A stretch of 64,000 nt of DNA from Gaiellasilicea sp963705515 (GTDB lineage: Bacteria > Actinomycetota > Thermoleophilia > Gaiellales > Gaiellaceae): the NCBI GenBank assembly GCA_963705515.1, contig CAVPJV010000008.1, forward strand, positions 248,001 to 312,000. The letters run 5' to 3'. A program made the translations under genes and the position numbers. Position 1 is the stretch's first letter; the number at the start of each line of letters is the position of its first letter. The notes beneath the pieces were generated by a model that worked only from the letters and a program-made list of their open reading frames with translations, had not been told where the DNA came from and made no database searches. Positions 40,838 to 49,575 of the stretch are shown one piece after another.

Positions 40838-41437
40838 ATGCGCATCCTTGATCGCTCTCTGTCGAGGCTGCCCAGGCCGTACCGGACATTGATCGACTGG
40901 GCGCTCACGCTTTGTCTGGCGGTCGTCGGAATCCTCATCTTCCAGGCGGAGGTCGCGAAGCCCTACCGGATTCCCACGGCCTCGATGGAGCCGACGCTGC
41001 ATTGCGGGAAGCCCGCGGACGGTTGCCGGGCGCAGGTCTCCGATCGGGTGATCGCGAACCGGATCGTGTATCGGTTCCATGCGCCGAAACGAGGCGACAT
41101 CATCGTCTTCGATGCGCCGGCCACAGTCCGGTCGGCCTGTAACGCAGCGGGCGCGTTCGTCAAGCGAATCGTCGGGCTGCCCGGCGAGAGAGTCTCCATG
41201 CGCAGCGGCGACGTTTTCATCGACGGGATTCGGTTGAACGAGCGCTACCTCGCCGCCGGCGACCGTGGCGCCGGAAGCGGCGAGTGGCCGCGAAGCCCAC
41301 AGAACGGATACTTCGTGCTCGGCGACAACCGCACGATGTCCTGCGACTCGCGACGCTGGGGAACCGTGCCGCGTCAGAGCATCATCGGTCGGGTCGATGC
41401 GCGGTATTGGCCTCCGAACCGCGCCGGCGAGCCCTAG
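40838..41437 (+). CDS. lepB: signal peptidase I
   Basis: 199 aa. An N-terminal helix (WALTLCLAVVGILIFQAEV) anchors the protein. Catalytic Ser49 in IPTASMEPTL and general-base Lys109 in AFVKRIVGLPGE; box D NGYFVLGDNRTMSCDSRRWG and box E IIGRVDARYWP are all present. It cleaves Sec/Tat signal peptides outside the membrane. Three Cys in the HCGKPADGC insertion and near residue 101 are unusual and could form a disulfide. Next gene starts immediately. Confidence 0.95.
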   Translation: MRILDRSLSRLPRPYRTLIDWALTLCLAVVGILIFQAEVAKPYRIPTASMEPTLHCGKPADGCRAQVSDRVIANRIVYRFHAPKRGDIIVFDAPATVRSACNAAGAFVKRIVGLPGERVSMRSGDVFIDGIRLNERYLAAGDRGAGSGEWPRSPQNGYFVLGDNRTMSCDSRRWGTVPRQSIIGRVDARYWPPNRAGEP

Positions 41438-41893
41438 GTGGCCACCCTGCGCTGGGACGGAGACGAGCGTGGTGAAGGCGTCGCCGACGCTACGCCGTTC
41501 GCGGCCGGCGCCGTCGAACTGGTGGAGGCGATGCGACTCGCGAACTGGGTGGCCGAAGGGCCTGACGTTCACCTTCAGCCCCATCTCGAACGCGCCTGCC
41601 GATCGCTTCCGCTTCGGTTCGAGGAGGCGCGCTTGGCCGCCGATGGCACACTCGAGGTGAACCTCTACTGGACGGGCGAGTCGCCGGGGGTCGGGGAGGT
41701 CCGCGCGGCCGTCTTCTCGCTCGTCGGCAGCTTCGCCGAGCTCTCCACATACGTGAGGCAGCGCCAAATCGAGGAAACAGAGGACGGGGACAGGACGATT
41801 CTGTTCGAGATCGTCACCGGCTTCCTCGACGGCGAGACTCGGTTCGCGCCGCACGGGCACACCGTGCGAGTGCTTGTCACCGCGCCCGCGTAG
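41438..41893 (+). CDS. uncharacterised protein next to lepB
   Basis: 151 aa from GTG at 41438, adjoining the lepB stop with zero spacing. No membrane segment. Alternating charged/hydrophobic beta pattern: LHPHLERACRSLP-like region PHLERACRSLPLRFEEARLA, LEVNLYWTGESPGVGEVRAA and VTGFLDGETRFAPHGHTVRV. I do not recognise a family. Tight coupling suggests cotranscription with lepB. Confidence 0.7.
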   Translation: MATLRWDGDERGEGVADATPFAAGAVELVEAMRLANWVAEGPDVHLQPHLERACRSLPLRFEEARLAADGTLEVNLYWTGESPGVGEVRAAVFSLVGSFAELSTYVRQRQIEETEDGDRTILFEIVTGFLDGETRFAPHGHTVRVLVTAPA

Positions 41894-41933
41894 CTCCTCG
41901 GCCTCCCTCGCCGTAGGTCAATATCTGCTCGCT

Positions 41934-42809
41934 CTAGCGGGGGGCGGTGAGCGTCTTGAGCGCTCTCGCGACGATCGCGAGTCGCGGCGGTTGCCACGCT
42001 TGTCGATCGTCTGGTGGCCAGGCGTATGCGGGAGCATCGCCGCCGAGGAGGCCTGAGAGCTCGGGTCGGTCGAGCTCTCGGGCCGACCAGTCGTAGAGGG
42101 GTCGCAGGCGCGGGATGATCACGGCGTAGTCGAGGACGCGGCCGAGCTTGTGCTCGAGCTGGAGGTAGTCCTCGAGCTCGCCGTCGGCGGGGTAGTTGTC
42201 GGGGAGGACGCGTCCCATTGCGAGGAAGAGGTCGACCGTGCCGCGGCGTGGGTCACCCAGAGCGGGGCCGAAGGGCGCGATGCGGCCGAGCGCGAGCCGG
42301 GGGGCGGCGACAAGTGCGTGTGCGTACAGGACGCGGGCGAGGACGACGTTGAGGAAGAAGCGCTCGATTCGGTTCTCGTCAGCGGCGAGGTCACGGTGGT
42401 CGAGGTAGGCCGCGACGATGCTGGCGTTGTGCGCGCGGTACCAGGTTTGAGCAGTCGGCTGGGCGATGAAGGCCGTCCAGTGGTCGACCGTGTCGGTCGA
42501 AGGTGCGCCGGGCCGGCCCGTGGCGCGGCCGAAGGCCTCACAGCTGTCGCGGAGGAGCCGCTCGTTCATCGCCCGCCACCAGCTGCTGCCCGGCCGCGTG
42601 CTGTCGAGCGCGTTGAGCACGCCTCGTTCTGCCATCCAGCGCGTGAAGGCGAGGGCGGCTCGCCGGAAGCGCGGGCGCTGCGACCGGCCGCCGGTCGGCT
42701 CATCGTAGATCGAGCTGGCCAGGGCGAGTCGTCCGCTTGGGTCGTCGCGGACAGCGGCGATCTGTGCGGCCGCGAAGGCAGCGGCGTCCCCATGCATGTC
42801 GTCTGCCAC
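41934..42809 (-). CDS. uncharacterised helical protein (291 aa)
   Basis: Mostly alpha-helical, no signal peptide. Recognisable segments are RRAALAFTRWMAERGVL, SSWWRAMNERLLRDSCEAF, WYRAHNASIVAAYLDHRDLA and NRIERFFLNVVLARVLYAHAL. The composition is typical of a soluble enzyme or scaffold, but I cannot assign a family. It stands alone, convergent with the gene at 41438. Confidence 0.7.
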   Translation of the reverse strand: MADDMHGDAAAFAAAQIAAVRDDPSGRLALASSIYDEPTGGRSQRPRFRRAALAFTRWMAERGVLNALDSTRPGSSWWRAMNERLLRDSCEAFGRATGRPGAPSTDTVDHWTAFIAQPTAQTWYRAHNASIVAAYLDHRDLAADENRIERFFLNVVLARVLYAHALVAAPRLALGRIAPFGPALGDPRRGTVDLFLAMGRVLPDNYPADGELEDYLQLEHKLGRVLDYAVIIPRLRPLYDWSARELDRPELSGLLGGDAPAYAWPPDDRQAWQPPRLAIVARALKTLTAPR

Positions 42810-42877
42810 GTCGCCGCCTATGCGGCATTCTTGCTCACACGACCCGCCCGCCCGACGCGCGCCGGCAATGCAGGTTT

Positions 42878-43264
42878 ATGCTCCGGGCCATGTTCGGCGT
42901 GATGACACGGGCGAAGTCGGTGAAGAAGCGCACCATCTCCCTCGCGCGGCTGAACATCGAGCTTGCCAAGCTCGAGGCAAAACAGAAGGCGACGGCGATC
43001 GGGACCGGCGCGGGCCTCGCGGCTCTTGCCGGCGTTCTGGTCGTCTACGCAATCGGCTTCGCCTTCGCCGCGGCGGCGGCAGGGCTCAGCGAAGCCCTCT
43101 CGCTTTGGCTCTCCCTGCTGATCGTGGCGGGCATCCTGTTCCTCGTCGCGGCCATCGTCGTGTTCCTGGCAGTGCGTTTCTTCAAGAAGGCGTCGCCGCC
43201 GACGCCCGATCAGGCCCTCGAAGAGGCGGCCCGGACGCTCGAGACGTTCGAGAGCCATGTCTGA
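42878..43264 (+). CDS. phage-holin superfamily III-like (DUF1469) membrane protein
   Basis: 128 aa from ATG at 42878 (ATG at 42902 also possible). A basic amphipathic helix (VKKRTISLARLNIELAKLEA) precedes two membrane helices (GLAALAGVLVVYAIGFAFA, WLSLLIVAGILFLVAAIVV) and a cytosolic tail. This is the pattern of actinobacterial DUF1469 proteins, normally cotranscribed with a DUF3618 protein as here. They probably act in envelope stress or membrane remodelling. Overlaps the next gene by 8 bases. Confidence 0.8.
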   Translation: MLRAMFGVMTRAKSVKKRTISLARLNIELAKLEAKQKATAIGTGAGLAALAGVLVVYAIGFAFAAAAAGLSEALSLWLSLLIVAGILFLVAAIVVFLAVRFFKKASPPTPDQALEEAARTLETFESHV

Positions 43265-43622
43265 GAAGCGCGGCACTGCGGAGATCCGCAAGGAGATCGC
43301 CGCCGAGCGGCAGCGCCTCGACAACGATCTCAACGAGCTGAAAGGCGAAGTGCGATCGCTCGTGCCGCTGGCCGCTGCGGGTCTCGCGGTGGTGGCGCTC
43401 GTCACGTTTCGCAAGAGCGCGACGGTCAGGCCTTCGGTTGATGTGGAGGTTGATCTAGACCCCGGCGCCGCACCATGGTCGCCAGCATCGTCGCCACATG
43501 CACGCGCCCGCCCTCCTGCTCGGCGTGGGCGTCGCCGCGGCAGACGGTCAGGGTACGCCCGGCGCGGACGACCTCTCCCACCGCAACGAGGCTGTCGCCG
43601 TCCGCCGGTGCGAGGAGATTGA
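43257..43622 (+). CDS. DUF3618-like protein, probably frameshifted near its end
   Basis: EIRKEIAAERQRLDNDLNEL then a helix LVPLAAAGLAVVALVTFRK is DUF3618-like and fits its place behind the DUF1469 gene. After KSATVR the frame runs 55 codons of Arg/Pro-rich sequence opposite a well-conserved thioesterase gene, which is unlikely to be real. One frame over, the text reads GLRLMWRLI and stops at 43456-43458, a more natural end. Real extent is probably 43257-43458 with an indel near 43430. Confidence 0.65.
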   Translation: MSEKRGTAEIRKEIAAERQRLDNDLNELKGEVRSLVPLAAAGLAVVALVTFRKSATVRPSVDVEVDLDPGAAPWSPASSPHARARPPARRGRRRGRRSGYARRGRPLPPQRGCRRPPVRGD

Positions 43623-43887
43623 CCTTCAGCTCGACGGTGAGCACCTCCGCGTCGCTCGGCATCAGAGTGAGCGCCGCGTAGCCGCAGGCGCTGTCGAGCA
43701 CGGCGACGACCACTCCCGCGTGCAGGAAGCCGTCCTGCTGGGAGAGGTGCGGCTCGATCGGCAGGGCAATCTCGACGCGACCGGCGGCGACGTCTGCGAG
43801 TTCGGCGCCGAGCGTCGCCATCGCGCCCTGGCGGGCGAAGCTCGCGCGAACGCGCGCGACGGTGGCTTCGTCGAGCGGCGCCGACAC
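43426..43887 (-). CDS. PaaI-family hotdog thioesterase
   Basis: 153 aa from GTG at 43887; a GTG at 43941 would add 18 unconserved residues. Hotdog core: LSQQDGFLHAGVVVAVLDSA followed by CGYAALTLMP, then LTVELKVNLLAPADGDSLVA and VGEVVRAGRTLTVCRGDAHA. The catalytic acid is expected in the DSACGYAA helix (Asp). Such enzymes hydrolyse aryl or fatty acyl-CoA thioesters. Divergent from padR. Confidence 0.87.
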   Translation of the reverse strand: MSAPLDEATVARVRASFARQGAMATLGAELADVAAGRVEIALPIEPHLSQQDGFLHAGVVVAVLDSACGYAALTLMPSDAEVLTVELKVNLLAPADGDSLVAVGEVVRAGRTLTVCRGDAHAEQEGGRVHVATMLATMVRRRGLDQPPHQPKA

Positions 43888-43950
43888 GCCCGCATCATCC
43901 GAAATCGGCGGTTCGGCCGAATACCTTGCGCCTCCATGCACCTTGTGCTT

Positions 43951-43960
43951 CTATGCATAG
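43951..43960. promoter_or_regulatory. palindrome upstream of padR
   Basis: CTATGCATAG is a perfect 10-bp palindrome 24 bases before the padR start; a partial second ATGCA lies at 43935. PadR proteins usually repress their own promoter through palindromic sites, so this is a candidate operator also reaching the divergent thioesterase. Confidence 0.4.
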
Positions 43961-43984
43961 GACTTCGAGCCGTGGAGGACAGCA

Positions 43985-44344
43985 TTGCGCATCGACAAGG
44001 ATCTCGTCGCGGCCTCGGCCACCCCGCTCGTGCTCGCGATCCTGGCGGAGGGTGAAAGCTACGGCTACGCGATCCTGAAGCAGGTGCGTGCGCTCTCCGG
44101 GGGAGAGTTCGAGTGGACCGACGGGATGCTCTATCCGCTGCTCCACCGCCTGCGCCGGCTCGGCTACGTGACGACGGAGTGGCGAACGCCCGAGGGAGCG
44201 CGTCGCCGCCAGTACTACATGATCACCGACGACGGACGAACGGCACTTGCGGAGCAGCAGCGGCAGTGGCTGGCGGTCACCCGCGCGCTGAACGACGTCT
44301 GGCCGGGCTCAGGTGTGATGCTGACGGCTGCCGGCGAGGCGTGA
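43985..44344 (+). CDS. PadR-family transcriptional regulator
   Basis: 119 aa from TTG at 43985. Winged helix: LILAILAEGESYGYAI-like text VLAILAEGESYGYAILKQVR, then GGEFEWTDGMLYPLLHRLRR followed by LGYVTTEWRTPEGARRRQYY is the PadR signature. It controls the following membrane-protein gene, with which it is separated by three bases; the pair (PadR plus permease-prefix protein) is common in Actinobacteria and Firmicutes. Confidence 0.93.
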   Translation: MRIDKDLVAASATPLVLAILAEGESYGYAILKQVRALSGGEFEWTDGMLYPLLHRLRRLGYVTTEWRTPEGARRRQYYMITDDGRTALAEQQRQWLAVTRALNDVWPGSGVMLTAAGEA

Positions 44345-44347
44345 GCG

Positions 44348-45689
44348 ATGGAGAGCGTCGACGCACAGATCGCTGAGTGGCGGGCCTACGTCGAAAACGC
44401 CCCGGGCGTCAACGGCCGCGATGTCGATGAGCTGGAGGATCATCTTCGGCATCAGATCGCCGAGCTGAACGCGGCCGGGCTCACGGCCGACGAGGGGTTC
44501 CTGATCGCCGTGAAACGGCTGGGCGACGTCGACGGGCTCTCCCGAGAGTTCGCGCGCGAGCACAGCGGCCGGCTCTGGAAGCAGCTTCTCCTGACGGGGG
44601 ACGACGAGCCGGCGCTCCCCACCAGCGGCCTGGTCGAGACGCTTGCCTTTGCGGTGGCTGCGGCCGTCGTCGTCCAGATCGCACGCCTGGCCGCCGGAGG
44701 CTTCGATGACGAGCCGACCTGGCTGGTGCGGAACCTCAGTCTCTTCGTGCTGCCGTTCCTCGCCGGCGTACTTCGCCCTGCGAAGGCGGCTCGACACCAG
44801 GCAGTGGTTGCTGACGGCGGCGCCCTTCGCCCTCGCCGCGCTCGTGATCAACGTCTACCCGTATGGCGTGGACTCGACGACCGAGAAGCTCGTCGCACTC
44901 CACCTCCCCGTCTTCCTCTGGTTCGTCGTCGCCTTCCCGTACATGGGCGGCACGCTCCGGTCGCACGAGCGGCGCATGGACTTCGTCCGCTTCACGGGCG
45001 AATGGTTCATCTACTACGTGCTGATCGCGCTCGGGGGCGGCGTGCTGATGGCGTTGACCGCTGCGATCCTCGAGCCGACGGGGGTCGACGTCGATCGGGT
45101 CGCCGAGTGGGTGCTGCCCTCGGGAGCGGCGGGTGCCGTGATCGTCGCCGCGTGGCTCGTCGAGTCGAAGCAACGGGTCGTGGAGAACATGGCGCCGGTG
45201 CTGACGATGCTCTTCACGCCGCTGTTCGCGGTGATGCTGGCCGCATCCGCCGTCGTCTACGCCGTCACCGGGCTCGGCGACGCGTTCGATCGCGATCTCG
45301 TCAGCGTCTTCGACGCGCTGCTGCTCGTCGTCCTCGCGCTCGTGCTCTACGGGATGTCCGCGCGCGACCCATCCGCGTTGCCGAACTGGATGGACCGCAT
45401 CCAGCTGATCGCCGTCGTCAGCGCCCTCGTGCTCGACCTGATGGTGCTCGGCGCGATGATCGCTCGGATCGGCGATCTCGGCTTCAGCCCGAACCGAACG
45501 GCTGCGCTCGGCCTCAACCTCGTCCTCCTCGTCAACCTGGCCGGGGCCGCCTGGCTCTCCGCCCGGTTCCTCACCGGGCGCACCCGGCTCCACCGGCTCG
45601 AGCGCTGGCAGACCGCCTACCTTCCCGTCTTCGCCCTGTGGGCCGCCGCGGTCGTGGTCATCCTCCCGCCGCTGTTCAGCTTCGACTGA
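44348..45689 (+). CDS. permease-prefix-domain membrane protein, frameshifted
   Basis: ATG at 44348. Residues 1-75 are the permease prefix domain 1 (VNGRDVDELEDHLRHQIAEL, GFLIAVKRLGDVDGLSREFA). Membrane helices start at ~100 (VETLAFAVAAAVVVQIARLA). Near 44770 the frame shifts; it continues YFALRRRLDTRQWLLTAAPF and about nine more helices to FALWAAAVVVILPPLFSFD at 45689. Total ~445 aa. Regulated by the PadR upstream. The shift lies between two well-formed helices, so it may be a sequence error. Confidence 0.8.
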
Positions 45690-45728
45690 GCCGTGCCGTC
45701 GCGGCGCAGCGTTCAGTAGCATCGCGCC

Positions 45729-46397
45729 GTGCGCGAGCTGCGTCCTGGACTGTGGCACTGGCAGGCACCGCATCCCGGGTGGCGGGACAGCGAGCCGTGG
45801 GACCCGAACGTCTCGTCTTATGCGATCGTCGACGACGAACGCCTGCTGCTGTTCGACCCGCTGGGCGTGCCGAGCGAGATCGAGGCGCTCGCGGCCGAGC
45901 GTGCGACGGTGATCGTGCTCACCGCGCCGTGGCACGAGCGGGACGCGGAGAACCTGGTCGCACGGCTCGGCGCTCCGGTGTACACCACGCAGCCCGACTC
46001 CGCGCAGTTCCTCATGGACACGTACGGCATCACTGCAGAGCAGGCCGGCGACGGCAGTCCCGACGTGGTCTGGCTGCTTCGCGAGGGCAAGGGCGAGGCA
46101 CACGTCTATGCCCCGGGTGATCGTCTCCCATTCGGTGCGGATGTGTTCGCCGGGCACAAGGTGAACGACACCGTCCTCTGGATCGATAGCCATCGCACGG
46201 TGATCTCCGGCGACACGCTCGTCGACTTCGGCCAGGGTCTCGAGATCAACGAGAGGTGGCTCCCGCCCGGCGTGACGCGCGAGGAGATCGCTGCTGGACT
46301 GCGCCCTCTGCTCGACCTGCCGGTCGAGCACGTACTCGCGACACACGGTGGGCCGTTCGACCGAGCCGCCCTCGAGCGCGCGTTGTCCGCCTCCTAG
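45729..46397 (+). CDS. metallo-beta-lactamase-fold protein with reduced metal site
   Basis: 222 aa from GTG at 45729. ERLLLFDPLGVPSEIEALAA and VIVLTAPWHERDAENLVARL correspond to the HxHxDH strand, here reduced to WHERD; TVISGDTLVDFGQGL provides the bridging Asp and HVLATHGGPFDRAALE the last His. Members of this subgroup are annotated as MBL-fold hydrolases without known substrate. Convergent with the glycosylase gene, overlapping by 4 bases. Confidence 0.8.
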   Translation: MRELRPGLWHWQAPHPGWRDSEPWDPNVSSYAIVDDERLLLFDPLGVPSEIEALAAERATVIVLTAPWHERDAENLVARLGAPVYTTQPDSAQFLMDTYGITAEQAGDGSPDVVWLLREGKGEAHVYAPGDRLPFGADVFAGHKVNDTVLWIDSHRTVISGDTLVDFGQGLEINERWLPPGVTREEIAAGLRPLLDLPVEHVLATHGGPFDRAALERALSAS

Positions 46398-47659
46398 GGA
46401 CGACTGCCGAAGAGCCGTTTCTCCGTCACGAGGTGCGGCGGCCACTCGAGCCGAGTCGCACCTGCGAACCGCAGGTAAGCGCCGAGCGCATCCCGCATCG
46501 CGTCGACGAAGCCCTCCGTGCGACGCGGCGCGAACCCGTCCTCCCACCAGAGGTCGACGATCTCCACGCGGGACTGGGCCCAGTCGATGCGCGGCTCGGT
46601 CCGGCCGACGAAGCGATCCCCGAAGACGATCGGCAGGACGTACCAGCCCCACCGCCGCTTGGCGGGTGGGATGAAGAGCTCCCAGACGTAGTCGAAGCCG
46701 AAGAGCTCCCGGAGCAGGCGGCGGTCCCACACGAGCGGGTCGAAGGGTGGGAGGAACGCCACGGACGGCGGCGGCCGCGAAAATGCCTCCAGGTCCGCGA
46801 CCTCGTCAGCGAGGACGAAGCGCTTGCCGGTGACGCCCTCCACCTCGACCGGAACGAGCTCGCCCCGTTCTACGAGCTCCTCGCGGAGCGCGTTCCGACC
46901 CGGGCTCTCCGGGAAGCGCGGGTCGGGCTTCGCTGTCCCGATGCCGCCGAACACGTCGTTCGCGCCGCTGACGCCGAGCAGACCGTGGGCGCGGTACCGC
47001 GACAGGAGCTTGTGCCGAAGCTGCTCCATGATCGGGACGCTGTGCGCGAGCACGTCGGCCGGAAGGAGCCGCTCGAGCAGGTCGTAATAGCGCCGGTTGC
47101 CTTCGCGTCGCGCGAGGCCGAGCACGCCGGTGACGGCGTACGCCTCGAGCACCGCCCGAACGGTGTTCGTCGGCACGCCGAACCAGTCGGTCGTCGCCCC
47201 CTGCGCACGCTCGAAGTCGACCGAGGACAGCGGCCCGTCGACGCGGATCCGGTCGAGAACGCGGCCGGCCACCTCGGCGTTCTCGGCGAGGAGCCTTGGC
47301 GAGCTCCGGCTCAACGTCCCGCGGAACCAGGGGAAGTCGCTCGTCAGGACGAAGGAGAGTCCCTTGTTGTACGCCTCGAAGATCTCGCGCCGCTGATAGA
47401 GCAGCTCGCACCAGGCCGGGTCGTAGTCGGCCACGCGCGCGTGCAGGACGAGGTCATGCGTGCGACCTGCGACGGCGAGCGGGTCGAACTGGATCGAGCC
47501 GAGACGACGGAAGACCTCGAGCACGGCGTCCGGCCCTTCCTCGAGCGACCGTGCGGGAGCGAGCGCGTGGCGCGCGACGAGAAAGCGGCGTGCGGCCTCA
47601 CCGGTGACCCTCACCGCAGGGGACGCTAGCTGGTCGCGACCGGCGGCGGCGCTTCTCAT
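46394..47659 (-). CDS. AlkX/YcaQ-like winged-helix DNA glycosylase (DUF1006, HTH_42)
   Basis: 421 aa from ATG at 47659; GTG at 47614 would remove 15 residues. The HTH_42/YcaQ family is shown by VFRRLGSIQFDPLAVAGRTH, WCELLYQRREIFEAYNKGLS, GPLSSVDFERAQGATTDWFG, LPPFDPLVWDRRLLRELFGF and RRWGWYVLPIVFGDRFVGR. The catalytic motif reads QFD, the Gln-hydrophobic-Asp form of AlkX (YcaQ) rather than QxQ of AlkZ. AlkX acts on interstrand crosslinks and N-alkylated bases; AlkZ proteins protect against azinomycin. The role is inferred from family. Confidence 0.9.
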   Translation of the reverse strand: MRSAAAGRDQLASPAVRVTGEAARRFLVARHALAPARSLEEGPDAVLEVFRRLGSIQFDPLAVAGRTHDLVLHARVADYDPAWCELLYQRREIFEAYNKGLSFVLTSDFPWFRGTLSRSSPRLLAENAEVAGRVLDRIRVDGPLSSVDFERAQGATTDWFGVPTNTVRAVLEAYAVTGVLGLARREGNRRYYDLLERLLPADVLAHSVPIMEQLRHKLLSRYRAHGLLGVSGANDVFGGIGTAKPDPRFPESPGRNALREELVERGELVPVEVEGVTGKRFVLADEVADLEAFSRPPPSVAFLPPFDPLVWDRRLLRELFGFDYVWELFIPPAKRRWGWYVLPIVFGDRFVGRTEPRIDWAQSRVEIVDLWWEDGFAPRRTEGFVDAMRDALGAYLRFAGATRLEWPPHLVTEKRLFGSRP

Positions 47660-47708
47660 CGGCCGCCGGACGACGGCACCGACTGCCCGCTAAGCCATAC
47701 TCCTCGTC

Positions 47709-48276
47709 ATGGTCACCGGCCTGGGAGTCGGCGGGGACGTCGAGCAGGCTCTGGAGAGCGTCGGCGTCCCGAGCTACGTCCTCGACACAACGGGGATCGT
47801 TCGTTGGATCAATCCGGCAGCCGAGCGGTTGCTCGGCAACGTTCGCGGTCGCCACATCACCTCCGTCGTCGCGCCCGAGGACAGCAGGCGCGCCCGCGAG
47901 CTGTTCACGCGGAAGGTGCTCGGCACCGCCGCGGCCACAGACGCACCCGGCGTCCTGCTTTCGACCACCGGGGAGCGGGTGGCGGTGGAGATCAGCGCGG
48001 TGCCGCTCAAGAACGGCGAACAGGTGGTCGGCGTCTTCGGGCTCCTGGAGGAACGCCCTCGACGACACGCCCATAGCGCCACACCCGCATCTCACCCCCC
48101 GCCAGGTCGAGGTGCTTCGCCTGCTGGAGCAGGGCCGCTCGACGAAGCAGATCGCCGCCGAGCTCCATCTGAGCACCGAGACGGTCAGGAACCACATCCG
48201 CCGTCTCTTCCGGGCTCTCGGCGTCAACTCGCGGCTCGAAGCCGTCGCCGCCGCCCGGAGCGCCACGCCCCACTGA
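47709..48276 (+). CDS. PAS-LuxR transcriptional regulator, frameshifted
   Basis: ATG at 47709. PAS domain (VPSYVLDTTGIVRWINPAAE followed by RLLGNVRGRHITSVVAPEDS). After GVFGLLEE, near 48055, a one-base break shifts to LDDTPIAPHPHLTPRQVEVL, then RLLEQGRSTKQIAAELHLST and ETVRNHIRRLFRALGVNSRL, a complete LuxR/GerE helix-turn-helix, stopping at 48274-48276. Combined length ~190 aa. It probably regulates a nearby promoter, perhaps its own. Frame break may be an error. Confidence 0.87.
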
Positions 48277-48411
48277 GAGCGCTCTGAAGACGATCTGAGG
48301 CTGGACTCAACTGGGTCTAGCGACCGTGTCTCGGCCGCCCGTACGTTCATCTCATCGAACCCGCCGGCATCGTGCCGCCGGGTAACGGGTTACCGAAAGG
48401 ACTCTCCGAAG

Positions 48412-49368
48412 ATGTTCAAGGGAAAGCGTTTCACGCCGGCGATGATCGTTGCGATGATCGCGCTCGCCGTCGCAATGAGCGGGACGGCGGTTGCCGGCAC
48501 GGCGAAGCTGATCACCGGCAGCCAGATCGCGAACGGCGCGATCAAGCTGGCTCACCTCAACCCGAGCGCCAAGGCGGCGCTCAAGGGTGAGCGCGGCGCG
48601 ACCGGCGCGCAGGGCCCCGTTGGCGCCCAGGGCGCCCAGGGTCCGGTCGGCCCGCAGGGCGCCACCGGCGCGAAGGGTGACGCAGGCCTCAAGGGCGACG
48701 CGGGCCCAAGGGCGACAGGGCGTCAAGGGCGAGACCGGCGACCAGGGCATCCAGGGCGTCAAGGGCGAGACCGGCGACCAGGGCGAGACCGGCATCCAGG
48801 GCATCCAGGGCGTCAAGGGCGAGACGGCATCCAGGGCCTTAAGGGCGAGAGCGGCATCCAGGGCCTCAAGGGCGAGACCGGCATCCAGGGCCCGAAGGGC
48901 GACACGGGCGCGATCGGCGCTACCGGAGCCAAGGGCGACAGGGGCGACACGGGCACCAAGGGCGCCAAAGGCGACCCGGGCCTAAAGGGTGTCAAGGGTG
49001 ACGGGTGCGGGAGCTTCACCGGCCTGGTCACGCGCCACTACGACTACATCAAGGACGCAGCTACCCCGGCGCAGGCTCGGGCGGCATCGCCACCGTGGCG
49101 TGTGACGATGACCCGGCTGTCAGCCAGACCAAGGTCGCGATCGGCGGTGGCGTGCAGTTCCTCGACGTCGGCCGCAGCTGCGGGCACGCTCCAGAACGAC
49201 TACGTCGGCGAGACGCACATCACCGACTCCTTCCCCGGCCGCATGGACTGGGACACCAACAAGCCCAAGAACAACCGGCTTGACGGCTGGATCGTCCGGC
49301 TCAACACCACCCCGTCCGTGGACATGCGCGTCTGGGTGACCTGTGTGGACGCGCCTGCCGCGTCGTAA
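48412..49368 (+). CDS. secreted collagen-like (Gly-X-Y) protein with local frame changes
   Basis: 318 aa overall. Signal peptide ~1-30 (MIVAMIALAVAMSGTAVAG), then a short neck (KLITGSQIANGAIKLAHLNP), then a collagen-like domain of Gly-X-Y triplets rich in KGD/KGE. Between about 48708 and 48829 the triplets lie in frame +1 (two deletions, of 2 and 1 bases, restore the frame). Around 49085-49180 a globular C-terminal part, GGIATVACDDDPAVSQTKVA followed by IGGGVQFLDVG, is also in another frame, then DYVGETHITDSFPGRMDWDT returns. Likely a surface protein forming triple helices. Frame breaks may be assembly errors in the repeat. Confidence 0.8.
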   Translation: MFKGKRFTPAMIVAMIALAVAMSGTAVAGTAKLITGSQIANGAIKLAHLNPSAKAALKGERGATGAQGPVGAQGAQGPVGPQGATGAKGDAGLKGDAGPRATGRQGRDRRPGHPGRQGRDRRPGRDRHPGHPGRQGRDGIQGLKGESGIQGLKGETGIQGPKGDTGAIGATGAKGDRGDTGTKGAKGDPGLKGVKGDGCGSFTGLVTRHYDYIKDAATPAQARAASPPWRVTMTRLSARPRSRSAVACSSSTSAAAAGTLQNDYVGETHITDSFPGRMDWDTNKPKNNRLDGWIVRLNTTPSVDMRVWVTCVDAPAAS

Positions 49369-49426
49369 CACCGAGCACGATCAGCAGCAGCCCCTCCCGC
49401 AGTTTGCGAGACGGGCTGGAGGTCGG

Positions 49427-49456
49427 AAGGGCCGGGGTTGTATCCACCCGGCCCTT
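49427..49456 (+). terminator. rho-independent hairpin after the collagen-like gene
   Basis: 10-bp perfect arms AAGGGCCGGG and CCCGGCCCTT with a 10-base loop, then CTTGCTGTCT. It is the clear end of the collagen-like transcript. Confidence 0.8.
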
Positions 49457-49575
49457 CTTGCTGTCTCGGCCGCAAGCGCGCTTGCAGGGTCGCGCCGCCG
49501 ACGATTAGGTCGCGGCGCAGCGGCTCGGAATCGTATGACGCGGTTGCCGGGCACGGAGTCCTGGCGAGCTCGGGC

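Noticed and set aside
44736..46730. 664-codon minus-strand frame
   Set aside because: Shadow of the membrane protein and MBL-fold genes; composition is Arg/His/Asp-rich and there are no conserved motifs.
48580..49000. Possible CRISPR array or tandem repeat locus
   Set aside because: The short periodic units are Gly-X-Y codons of a collagen-like gene; there are no equal-length repeats with unique spacers.
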